Positions 36,269 through 47,329 of a stretch of DNA of 64,000 bases are shown here, piece after piece. The notes under the pieces are model-generated. The model saw only the letters and a program-made list of their open reading frames with translations, did not search any database and was not told the origin of the DNA. The stretch is from Emergomyces orientalis (taxonomy: Eukaryota > Ascomycota > Eurotiomycetes > Onygenales > Ajellomycetaceae): contig MOWL01000001.1 in NCBI GenBank assembly GCA_002110485.1, forward strand, positions 1,550,001 through 1,614,000, in the 5' to 3' direction. Within the stretch, counting starts at the first letter, position 1. Each line of letters starts with the position of its first letter. Position numbers and translations under genes: made by a program.

Positions 36269-38747
36269 ATGAGTGCCGTCTCCCATCGCCCCGTTACAAA
36301 CGGCTCGTCTCGTGAGAGACGGACTTCCTTTGCCTCTATCCCAACATCGGCTGCTTCCTCGAGCCAATCCGCGCGCAATGGACCCCGAAAACTCCCTTCT
36401 CAGACCTCTCTGCGTCGACGATCCCCAAATAGTTCACTGTCGTCTTCGTGCCCGCTATCTACCCAATCGTACACCAGTTTTCAGGCGAAGCAACGGAGAC
36501 TCAAACCCCAATACCCTCTAGACTCCCCGGAGCTGCACGTTGAGTACATACTTGTTGCTTCGTTCCATGTCGATCGCGGTCCCATTATGGAACATCAATA
36601 TCCTAGTGCGATTAGTGGTGACGAAAACATGTTGGCGGAACTCATGCTACCAGATCAAACGCATGTTCGCAGCCAGGATTGGACTATATTTTTCCTTCAC
36701 AAAGATGCTGGGTCGGAGGAGGAGAATGAGTATGTCGAATCTTCCGCAGGCCAACATATGGGAAATAATAATACTAGTCAAGAAAGTGGGGGTCTGAACG
36801 ATGACGGTTCTGAGGTATCTGTGGTTGATGAAGACGAAGATGATGACGAGAACGGGGAAGGCCCACCCCTTATGTATGTGCTAAATCTTGTGAACACGAA
36901 ACAAGATACATCAGTAAAACGGTATGTGATATAGGTCTATTTTCCCCCATTTCATTATATTTAGCTCTAATATTGTCTTAGGGGAGCCGTTGTTAAGGCT
37001 ATGGCAATATGTACACGACATTCTTTTCTTCATATATATAAGGTTTGTGACACATGCAACACACCACCATTCTATGATCTTTATTGATTGATCCATATAG
37101 CCTCTACTTCTCCTGGCATTAGAAGATTATTTTAAATCGCCGTTCCCGGAAACGCTGGCTGCCTTGTATAACTCACTAAATGCAATGGACCTCTCATTGT
37201 TACCCCGACTTACCTACCTGGAGCGGCATATCCTACAGGCTAGCGACGCGAAAGACATGTTCATTGAGAAATTCGAGCAGATGATTAAACAAAGATTGGC
37301 GGATGAAAGATTCCTTCGTGACAACGAAGGATCCCCTCAAAAGCACTCCTCTTCCTCCTCGAAATACGCCCTTCCCAGAGATACCCATGAATTTGAGTCC
37401 AAAATTATTTATAATGATATTGCAATACCAGTCAAAGTTCCATCAGCTATTTCGCCGGAGACTGTTGGCGACTTCTCTCTCATCAAACTCATACAAATCT
37501 TTTCTGTCCCTCACGCCAACTCACCTCAACCTTTTGCCCTGCACCCTCACCTCACCAGCAGTGGTGCATATACGCATCCCATCATTGTTTTGGTTAATGC
37601 TTTACTTACTCAAAAGCGTGTTATTTTCTTGGGCCACAATCGGCCTTCTGGAGAAGTTGCTGAAGCTGTTCTCGCCGCATGTTCTTTGGCATCTGGGGGC
37701 ATTCTCCGAGGTTTTACGCGACATGCATTTCCCTACACTGATCTGACTAAAATCGATGAACTTTTGAAAGTCCCAGGATTTGTGGCTGGTGTCACCAACC
37801 CAGCTTTTGCCAACCATCACGAGTGGTGGGACCTTCTGTGCGATCTTCCTAGTGGCCGAATGAAGATAAGCAGTCGTGTTGAACCGGCTCCAGTTACTGA
37901 AGGCTCGCTATATTTTCAACAGCAAAATTTACCTGCACAATCATCAGTTCTCAATTCCGCCTCAGGTGACCTAACTGGCGACTCCCTTTTTATGGACGAT
38001 ATCCTCCGGAGCATCGCATCGCGACATGGAGAAGGAGCAATTCGTGCAAAGTGGCGGGCTTACATCACAAAATTTACCAGGATTTCCGCTACTTTTGAGC
38101 AAACCGTTTATGGAGCCACGGCGCTCCATATCATGGGGCCTGGCGAGGATTCCGTTGACGGTCGACCAGATGGCCAACTTGACGTTTCCGACCCTGCGTC
38201 TCTGCGCGGGCATGGTTATGTCTGGCCCGACGATGTTACCAAACAGCGTGAACTAACGGCGTGGGTATCTCGAATCGAAGGCTGGAGGAACACACGCTCA
38301 TATTACTACTTCATCCAAGATACTGCAGCACTCTATCTGGCGGGAAGGCCAGTGCAATCTATCGATATCCACCATCATCATGACCGGCTGCGCTCGCTCA
38401 AACTGAGCCACGCCGATTCGGCACAGATCTATCTTGCCCTCTCTCATGTTTGCCAAGACTACAATTCGATATGCCAACTTCTAACAGTCACCCCAGAAAG
38501 TCAGGCAGGTCTATTCTACATCTCTATGGGTCTTTTCCACCCCACTATAGCCGTACGGGAAGCTGTACTCGACCTTTTGGACCGAATTTCTGCGCACGAA
38601 GCCGGCCGTCATTTCTGGGTCCAGCTAAGCCGGTTCACGAAGCTTGCTTATTTTAGATTAAAGAGAGAGAGAGAATCCGAAAAACCTAGCCCTGATGAAG
38701 ATCCGCAGAACGATTCGCCCGGGCCAGGATGGCCCAGGGGAAGCTAG
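36269..38747 (+). CDS. AFI1: Afi1-like polarity protein (DENN/SPA family)
   Basis: Three exons, 36269-36921, 36982-37042 and 37101-38747, give 786 aa in phase. The N-terminal 85 residues are Ser/Arg-rich and disordered. The conserved part begins with [23 protein letters not shown], then [21 protein letters not shown], an acidic loop ([14 protein letters not shown]), and [13 protein letters not shown]. The second half has the SPA region, including [21 protein letters not shown] and [27 protein letters not shown]. Yeast Afi1 binds the GTPase Arf3 at the cortex and helps set the axis of polarised growth; DENN relatives act as Rab exchange factors. The middle exon is only 61 bases. Role in hyphal polarity here is inferred from the family. 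Confidence 0.9.
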
Positions 38748-40577
38748 ACTTATCTTGCCTCCTCGTTCGACCAGACACCCACATATCCACTCTTATTGTT
38801 ACTCTGATACAAGTTGCACATGAAACATGCGCTTTTATTCCATAAATGCATTTTATTTAGCGCCCCAAACACCATCTCATGCTCATGTTTCCCACCCCCA
38901 TGACCCTTCCCAATGGTGTCCAATAATATTTCGTCTTTTGGACCGACGATAACTACATCTCGTCCTTGCATTCGGCACGGTAATCCTATCTATCACCTCA
39001 TCTGCCCGCGCTCTATATATATATAATATATATCAATTGGCCATATACCTCCTGTTTCGGTTCAACCATGCATAAGCCTCAAGAACGAAAGTCATTCGGT
39101 ACATCATCGTCATCATCATCGTCCCTATTCCCGTGTTTAGAGATGTTTCTCCCCATCCATCAATCCGGCCATCCAATTGAATGTTGGCGTTTATATTTTG
39201 TTTATCCCACCACATGTTTCGATTTGCGGATGAATGTTTTAAAATAACCGCTTTGTTTTCGAATATATTAGGAGGAGGGAGCCGCCCCTAGTCACGTTTC
39301 GCAACAGTTTTCTCTTTTATTCTTAAGCTGATGCTCCCAAGTATCGGAGCATAATCGAATACCCTGATCGTGTTGGCCTAGATATGTTATTCATTTATTC
39401 TACATATCTTTCCCTTTTTTTAAATTTTTTTTCCTTTTTTCCTTTTTTTTTATTTTATTTTTATTTTTTAGTACGAAGAGCAACGTACTATTATTATGTT
39501 ACGATTTACGCAAGTAACAGGAATGGTGGTGGGGGAGGATATTTGCTCTTCTTTCTACTACTAGCTACTACTAGCATTGGACTGTTTTTAGGCCATGACT
39601 TGCCATATGTATACCTAGATACGTATATATATAGATAAGAATAAATTTTGTAGTTCAAAGCAAGAATCAAAAGGGTTGAGATCAAATCGACGTCCGTAAA
39701 TCGCACGAAAAATTATGCCAAACCAAAGAGCTGCTATTTTTAGTAGTTCGTGTTTCAACTCAATATCGGTGGCTTGTTTGGACCAAACTTTTTATCTCGA
39801 TCTCTCGCAATTTAAAAGCTAACATATAAGCTATCCATGGCCTAGCGGGGTTAGAAGCACACCACCCAGCGTTTAACCGCACAAGCAACTGTCTTAAAAT
39901 TTGTGAACCTCCTCTGATTCCTCTCCCCTTAACTTCCCTGCCACCCTTAGCCGCCCAACCCGCAATCAACAAGGAATAACAACCCTTTGATGCACCACCG
40001 GGCCCTCTGCCTCCAACTAAATAAGTTTCAGCCATTTTAATTTGTCATGCTCGGGCTCTGAACCTTACATGCGCATCGCGCTAGTGATCGAGAGTGTGAT
40101 GGTTTCCCTTGCATCAATCTTGGATTTGGACCATTTTGGGCTTCGAACAGCAAGAAATGTGGCACTGCAATGCCTATGGTTACCTCTCAACCTATAGATT
40201 GGCCATTTAGCAGATTACCCCTCATTAACCAGCGGGGAGGGCTTGCAGAGGACGACCGGGGATGTTCATCCCGTTTCCTACCCCCCGTCCAGGGGGGCGC
40301 TCTTTGGAGTGATAATATGGAGTTGCTTTGTATCTCGGTGCGCATAGGCCCAGTCCAAATGAGGGATCACACTGATGCCTTACCCGACTATTATATACCA
40401 GGCGAAGCTTTTCCTACTGCTTTTTAAAGGCTTTTATGAAATTTCTTTTCTGCAGTTTTATATGTTCCTGAGCATTGCACATACAAGTTAATCTCGTGGT
40501 GCAAATTTGAATCCTATTATCTTGACTTTGGATTCATTTATTTTCTCTATTTATCATTCCCATTCTATCGCTCTATA
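38748..40577. other. 1.8 kb intergenic region
   Basis: Between AFI1 and the dynamin-like gene. It has AT repeats near 39018, a long T-rich tract at 39412-39470 and a TATATA tract near 39620. Short frames (for example at 39760-40035 minus) show no domain. The 100 bases before 40578 are CT-rich promoter-like. Confidence 0.55.
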
Positions 40578-43500
40578 ATGTCTTTCCCTTCCTGGAATAT
40601 GCCTGGGAGCCAAACGCCCCGATCTCAAAACGCAGAGAGCCAGCCAAACCCATTTAATTTTGCTTCCCCTTTTGCTTCACCGGTTGGCCGCCCACAGTCA
40701 GATTTGGCGTCTGATTCGACCTATAATGGACGAAATCTAACGCCAGATACGAATGCGTCCTCGGGCGAGTTGAATATATTTGCGACCTCCTCTTCTCCAT
40801 CGGCGTTTGGCCGGTTATCGTCATCCTCTGATTCAACTAATAGTGGAGGGAACACGATGTCAAATACATCCTCGAGGCAGGTACCATTTATATTTGGGTC
40901 ATCGTCACCATCTTCGACGTTATTTAGCCAAACTCCATCCAGCTCGGCAAGGCCAGCTGCGTCGCTCGACGTTTCTCAAACGTCAGGCATCTTGGGCTCT
41001 GGAACTGGAACTAGGCCATTGTTTGGGCAGCGGGCTGTGTCTCAACCCCAAGCTTCGACAAACCCTACAGAAACCAGGCCGTTGTTTGGCAGGCCAGTTT
41101 CGCAGGCTTCCAATCCACTGAGCACTTTTGGGGCGGGGGTTTTGTTTGGGTTACCTCCGCAGGCAGACTCGTCAAACTCCAGGACAACAGAATCACTCTT
41201 CGGGGCTGCACTACATCGCCCCGTTTCTGCTGAGCCGGAAACTTCTAGGCAGCATCAAAATAGAAATGTTACTCCATCGCCAGCCAATATCCCGCTTCCA
41301 TCCAGTACGGCAAGCTTTACTAGTTCGCGCTCAAATCGTGCGCGTTCTAATCATGCGCTTTCAGCATCTTCCACAGCTCCAAGGTGTCACAATACAAGAT
41401 CTATACCATCCGACGCTAGTGCTGATGGTCCGTCAACCCTAAGTAGCGGACCGTTTACTTTTCGATCGGTGTCTGTCCAGTCTGCGAGGACATCTGCCAT
41501 TGCTGCCACTACCATAACACCACCACCCCAAACTCCCCAAAAGCCACCAGCGGGAAGTACAGGGACGGGAAGTCACACTCCAAGACAACCTATTTTCACA
41601 CCACCAATAGCCCCCTCTGATTCACGTAACATCCAGGCAATCACCATTCAAGATTTGTTCGATGCCACCCCAAGTAGGGGTTTTCGATCACCACAACACG
41701 AACCTTCATCCGGGACTGGCGGTTCTGTATCAGAGTCCCAAGTCTATTTGGTTGAAGGCCTTGCGGGCTTGGGTACGGATGGTTATGAAGCCTTGGCAAC
41801 ACCAAGTGTAGCAGATTATTTTAACGTTCTTGACCTTGATGATGATATCGTAACACAGCAGAATCCCCAGTTTCAGTATTCAGTGAGGGATGAACAGCTG
41901 CCAGCCGATCTTCCATATTATAATGCTCAATTTCAACGATATCTAAGAGATGGGAAAAGCGTTGCGACCACAATTGCTGAACTTCTACGCAACTTTGCGA
42001 TTGCCAATGAAGCCGGATCCAGTTTGAATAGGATTTTTCAAACTGCAACGGAGTTATCGCAATACAGCGCTCCAACGACAAGAATTGTTGGCGTAGTGGG
42101 AAACTCTGGCCAAGGTAGGACCAGTCGTTGCGGAAATTGTTCATGTGCAACTAATGACGTGAATAGGTAAAAGTAGCTTGGTCAACTCTCTGCTGGATGA
42201 AAAAGAATTGGCAAGGACGGTAAGTCCTATAACATTTTGGGAAATGTATGCTCCAACTGACAAGATGCCAGGGCTCTGAGGGAGGAGCTGTGACATCTTT
42301 TGTTACGGAATATCGATACGCCCTTCAGCATCACACATCAGCTTATGTGGTCGAAGTCGAATATCTGAACGACGATGAACTTAGAACGGAGTTAGGCCAA
42401 TTACTGGATGATTACCGTTACCTATATAACCCAGACCTTCGCCTAGAAAACGAGGCGCCCCCCGATGTGCAGATCCAATCTGCGACTGCAGAAGCCGCGT
42501 TGACAGCTGCTTTTGGGGACCAACCAAACTGGGATACCGGTTCGCTTAGAGACTTTAATACTGGGGGCCGCGAAATCGCTCTAGCGTACCTGGAGAACTG
42601 GGCTACAACCTTACAGTGGCCTGATGGTGCCAGGGACGGGAACTGGTCGGCCACGGCGAGCTCTTCTCAGCACTGCCGGCGATTGATAGAAGGATTTATG
42701 ACCGGTTCAATTTGGCCCTTCGTGAAGGTTGTTCGGTAAGTGCATTCTAACGCAGCAGCCCCCTAAAGATGTAATAACTTACAATTTCAGAGTCTATCTC
42801 AGAGCGGTGGTTCTCAAACCTGGACTTATTCTTGCTGATCTACCAGGTGTGTTTTGAAAGCCGAGTATTAACAAGTGGTTCTTTGTACTAACTATATGTT
42901 GATGCTAGGCTTTCGTGATATTAATTATGCTAGAGTGCAAGCTGCAAGGCGGTATCTCGCTAGGTGTAATGAAATATTTATCGTTTCCGATATAAAACGA
43001 GTGGTAACAGATGAGACTATTCGAGAAGTAATACGAGAACATGTCACATCTGCTTCTGGTATTGGGAAAGTTTCGACTCCGAACATTTGCATCATCTGTT
43101 CACACGCAACCGTATGGCCTGGTTCAAAATCGGTGGTGATTTTAGTGACTGACTTCTTCAGGTTTTCGATGAACCAAATTTCGAGCAATTTTGGAAGCGC
43201 CAACTTTCCCCTGAAGCGCTAGAGGCGCTAAATAACGCGAAGTCACAGATGCGTGATGCAAGAAGGGGTGAATGGATGAATGAGAGACAGTATAAGGAGG
43301 GTAAAATACGGTTGGAATCCACTTTCCGGCACCCACACGGATAGACTTATGAAGTTTTTATCAGGTGTACCAAACTCTTTACCACGGCAAGAAATCAAAA
43401 GATTCGCCGCTCCCTGGAATCAATATATGTTGCTGCTCAACCAAGAGTATTTTGTATCGACAACAAACTTTACCGGGATCCGTTCAATCTGGAAGCGGTT

Positions 43501-45027
43501 GAAGTGAGCGGAATACCTGGCTTACGCAGATTCTGCTATACAATCCCTGCACAAGCACTCTATACTTCCGCTCGCTATTGGCTGTACAATTCGCTTCCGT
43601 CCCTGGTTCGTTCTTTGGATTTATGGTATGACAGTGGAAAGCAAAACGGTAGTCAGCCACTGTTAAACACAGTGTCGACTGCAGAGCTGAGAGAGGTTAG
43701 TATAGGATCAATGGTAATTATGCCGAGATTAACAAGTTTATCGCAGCAAATTGATGCAGTGGAGGACGCATTTCCAACTTTATTTTCGCTGGAAACCCTT
43801 TGTCGGTCATATAGTGAGAATTATTTGCTACTGCCTGATAATATATACCACTGCAACCAATTTAACTAATTCCAAAAGGGCAAAATCGAAATCGCATAGC
43901 CGCGGCAGCGAGTGCAGAGTGCAGGGACTGGGATTTAGTAAGCCACATTCCCACCGATGACATTATTGAGAGTAAAATCACTGATGAAGATGTCAGATGC
44001 AACATGGTAAGACCTACTTTCACCCCCGACTCCCAGATTTGGAATTGATAGGGTCCTTTAGGGTCCTATGCGGCGTGGTGTCGCCAGAACGGGACCCACA
44101 CGACTGGGAGGGTAGGATTTAAGTGCTGGAACACAGAACTCGTTCGTCCTATGGCAGCTGCCTTAGGAAACGCTTGGGATAGCCTTGACGTGGAAAATGA
44201 GGATTCCTTTTTCACTTTTCGTGGAATCATAAGTGGATTATTGCACCAAATCTGCGAAATAGCGCGTGGTATGGTATTCATCATTTAAACGGTTCAATGT
44301 ACCCCTCGCGGATAACTTATGTCTGGTATAGGTGCCAGAGCTCCTCGGTCGTTTCTCCATAACATACGCTCACGAGAAAGAGCGGCTCTACAGATTCTTG
44401 ATGAGCAATATGACGCTTACATGGAGTTATTCCGGTGAGTGCTGCGAGTGGCTAATTTGTTCTGCAGCTCTCATTCGCATTCCCGCCGTTCTAACCCCGC
44501 ATTCTATACGCAGGTCGCTCAAACGAGATGCAACGGGTGGACACAGTACCTCCCTTATCGTAGATGAAATGGTACCCACTTACAGAGCCTGTGCGCAAGA
44601 TTCTGGTACGTTTTTCTCTCCCTCTCCCTCAATCAAGCCAGCAGACCTTATTTCTACACCCTCCACCCTTTACCTCAGTCTCCGTAAACGAAACAAATTC
44701 TAAAATCTAACAGGCACCGGGGTGGACGCCCGCCGCAAGCGGCTCATGCACCGACTTGTTGACGACAGGGAGGTTCTTAACTTGGTCTACCAGGCAATAA
44801 AAGCCGAACATGTCCGTTTGGTCAACGATATGGCCGCGACCATCCGAGTCCAACTCGGAACGATCTGCGATGATATTGAGAATGACTTAATGGCGATATA
44901 TACAGCTGATACTTCGCTACTTGAAAAGTATCCTACTTTCTTCCTTGATTTGGGCCAGGTGTTGGCGTCTGCTAGGGAAACGGTGGAGAAATGGGCGGTA
45001 GATGAAGAAGAAGTGGGGGGAGGGTGA
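40578..45027 (+). CDS. Dynamin-like GTPase (SLIP-GC type) with FG-rich N-terminus
   Basis: Thirteen exons join in phase to about 1237 aa: 40578-42114, 42167-42219, 42272-42735, 42791-42846, 42909-43111, 43162-43310, 43365-43695, 43747-43813, 43879-44006, 44052-44268, 44332-44434, 44514-44605 and 44714-45027. The donor at 43311 (GTTGGA) is weak and that junction is the least certain. Residues 1-350 are Ser/Thr/Pro-rich with seven FG dipeptides (PFIFGSS, RPLFGQ, RPLFGR, VLFGLP). The GTPase domain starts near residue 505 with the P-loop GNSGQGKSS, then a switch Thr in AVTSFVTEY and the DLPG motif (ILADLPGFRD). The usual T/NKxD motif is not clear (IICSHAT). Later segments, such as SYAAWCRQNGTH and GFKCWNTELVRP, match the stalk region of nuclear GTPase SLIP-GC-like fungal proteins. 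Function is unknown. Confidence 0.85.
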
Positions 45028-46000
45028 TAAAGGGAGCGTTCATTGGTTTTCCTTTATTTTATTTTGCTGGGCTTTGGGTGTTTATTAGTTTGGGTTAACT
45101 TTATTGCTTCCTTATGAATAGGGTCTACTGGGGTTAATATGACAGGCTTGCTACGTTGTCCGATATGATGCGATACAAGGAGCTGGGGATTGAATTTGTA
45201 AGGATATCTAATGTGACTCAGGTATGGGCGGATGACTGCATTACACCATGCTGCAAATTTAACTACTGTTGGTAGTACACATCCCCCCTGTTAAACAATC
45301 TAGAACAACAAGACCCTTTTTACCCTTCCCTTTTCCCACCGACTAGTGATTGCATGTACACAAAGAGGGGGAGGGTAGCAATACCCGTGGTACAGAATGC
45401 ATTAAGTGTATCTCCGGACTGGAGGAGAAAATTACATATTTCATAATAATGACCTACTTTCCAGCGACAAGCATGGGCCATGCATGGATGGATATATGAT
45501 GTGTATGGTGTGGCGTAGCTATTGAGGCAAGTCGGACATTTAATTAGACAAAGGAGAAGGAAAATGCACTATTCCGTAAGAAGGATGTTTTTGGGTAAGA
45601 AGAGCCTGACCAAGGAAATATGACGTTGGTGAGGTGACCCGCTCCATGACATGAAATCTGGTGTTTGGCGGGAATGTTTTAGGGTATAAATATTTTCATC
45701 AATGAGCGCCTTTAGGTAATGAACTCACCCAAAGGTTCTGCTTTAGGGGTGGAGGGAGTGTATTAAAGAGAATTTTCTTTCCCCCAAAAGGGAGTGGTTT
45801 ATATATATAGAGAGAGAGAGAATGCAAACGATAAGATATCCATCAAAAGCTCCAAGATCCCAATGCATACATATTCTTTGGAAGTATTTAAAAAGACGAA
45901 TATGGGTAAAATTAAAATCAAAAATATCAAAAGTTGAAAAAATAAAATAAAATATATATATATAATTGAAGAAGTAGGGGGGAAAAGCAAAGTCACATTA
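45028..46000. other. Convergent 3' flanks
   Basis: About 970 bases between the dynamin-like gene and the DUF7729 gene. An AT/GA tract lies at 45800-45823. No gene is seen. Confidence 0.6.
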
Positions 46001-47329
46001 TCATAGAATCCCACCAAAAAAAGGCATCCCAACGCAGAACAGCAATACATAAGCCATAATCCCTATCAAATCGGAGCCAAACAACGAAAACCCCTTAACC
46101 AATCGTGCAGTCGCCCTCGCACCATTCTCCGAGCCAAGTTTGACCGCTGCAACCACAAATGACGGCCCACAACCAATATTAATCTGCTGGGCGGCTGGTA
46201 AATAGGTCTTGGAGATAGGTTGATTATCGGTCATCGCCGCACGAGAGAAGGACTGCATCGTCGCCTGCAGACACTTGTTGCAGGTTGGCCGGCTGGAACC
46301 CGGCAATGGCATGCCCAGAGGCAAGTAGTAGACGAATGAATTAGCCGGATTAGTGATATTGGTGATGGAGTCGGAGAAACAGTAGTTATCCGTGTCCGGG
46401 TTTTTGAGGCACGTGGCGTCATGGACTGCCCCGTAGGAGCGGAGACCGTTGTGTGCCTGGATGGCGACCGGTTGCTGACGTTTGAGGTCATCGCTGCAGA
46501 CGTCCTTGGAGGCGAGCTTGCTGGCTAGGTCGTTCATAAGCGCATTGCATGAATCGCGGGGCACAGAGCAAGCAGCATCGAGAATACGGGAGAGGCGGAC
46601 GACGGAGCGCGAGGCTTCGAAGAACGAGAGCGAAGATTGGAGGAGGAGGGAGACGGGGAGACAATCTTGGAAGGAGGAGTTGCTGAGGAAGCTTTGGAAA
46701 AAGCTTTCGCAAGCGGGGTTTGTGAAATTGGATCCCAGGTTGCTGTCGAAGGGGCTTGGGTGGGGAGCATTGTCGTCTGAGTCGGTTGAGGTAGGGGATT
46801 CAGTCTTCTCGGTAGGCGACCCTGTTTTGGTAGGTTTGGAGGTTTCTGTTCCCGGGGGGGAAGTTGAAGAATCCGTCGGTTCAGATGAAGCAGATGCGGT
46901 TTTTGTCTTTGTTGGAGAACTAGTGGTGGTAGCGGAAGAGGTCTCCTTGTCCTTCTCGTCGTCCTCACCATATCCTGCATAGCCTACGGCGGGATTCCGC
47001 CGCTGCAATGGAACGTCCCCACGCGGTCGTGGGGTGTGGGATGGGGGAAGCAGATCGACGACGATCTTCGTCCGATCATCTCCAAGGTTATTTTTTGCTA
47101 TCAACGAATAATGGATCCGACTAATAACGCTAGGTAAAACAACAATGGAGTCCGCTTTGAAGTCTCGTTGGTCCAAAGCAGCGGGTGCCGTGGCAGATGC
47201 TAGGGGCGAAAACAGTACAACAAGCAGAATGCAGGTCGAAAGTGAGATTGAGAGGGAAAAAGAAGAAGCAAACACTGATACTGGCATTGGACACCGCCAG
47301 CTAGGTCGAGGTCCCCGCGGCAGAGACAT
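46001..47329 (-). CDS. Secreted Ser/Thr-rich DUF7729 protein, probably membrane- or GPI-anchored
   Basis: Intronless, 442 aa from ATG 47329. A hydrophobic segment near residues 25-46 (LSTCILLVVLFSPLASATA) looks like a signal peptide after a basic N-terminus. Residues 130-195 are a Ser/Thr/Pro/Lys stalk (SSPTKTKTASASSEPTDSS), likely O-glycosylated. The globular part at about 200-410 has regularly spaced cysteines (ACESFFQSFLSNSSFQDC, AACSVPRDSCNALMNDLA, CNKCLQATMQSF, INIGCGPSFV) and matches the fungal domain I know as DUF7729. The C-terminus ends in a hydrophobic tail (LIGIMAYVLLFCVGMPFFGG) suited to a GPI signal or a membrane anchor. It is probably a cell-surface protein; its role is not known. 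An antisense frame at 46482-46982 mirrors this coding sequence. Confidence 0.85.
   Translation of the reverse strand: MSLPRGPRPSWRCPMPVSVFASSFSLSISLSTCILLVVLFSPLASATAPAALDQRDFKADSIVVLPSVISRIHYSLIAKNNLGDDRTKIVVDLLPPSHTPRPRGDVPLQRRNPAVGYAGYGEDDEKDKETSSATTTSSPTKTKTASASSEPTDSSTSPPGTETSKPTKTGSPTEKTESPTSTDSDDNAPHPSPFDSNLGSNFTNPACESFFQSFLSNSSFQDCLPVSLLLQSSLSFFEASRSVVRLSRILDAACSVPRDSCNALMNDLASKLASKDVCSDDLKRQQPVAIQAHNGLRSYGAVHDATCLKNPDTDNYCFSDSITNITNPANSFVYYLPLGMPLPGSSRPTCNKCLQATMQSFSRAAMTDNQPISKTYLPAAQQINIGCGPSFVVAAVKLGSENGARATARLVKGFSLFGSDLIGIMAYVLLFCVGMPFFGGIL

Noticed and set aside
46482..46982. Plus-strand frame of 166 codons
   Set aside because: It is the antisense of the DUF7729 gene; its Glu/Val/Ser bias mirrors the Ser/Thr-rich stalk of the real protein.
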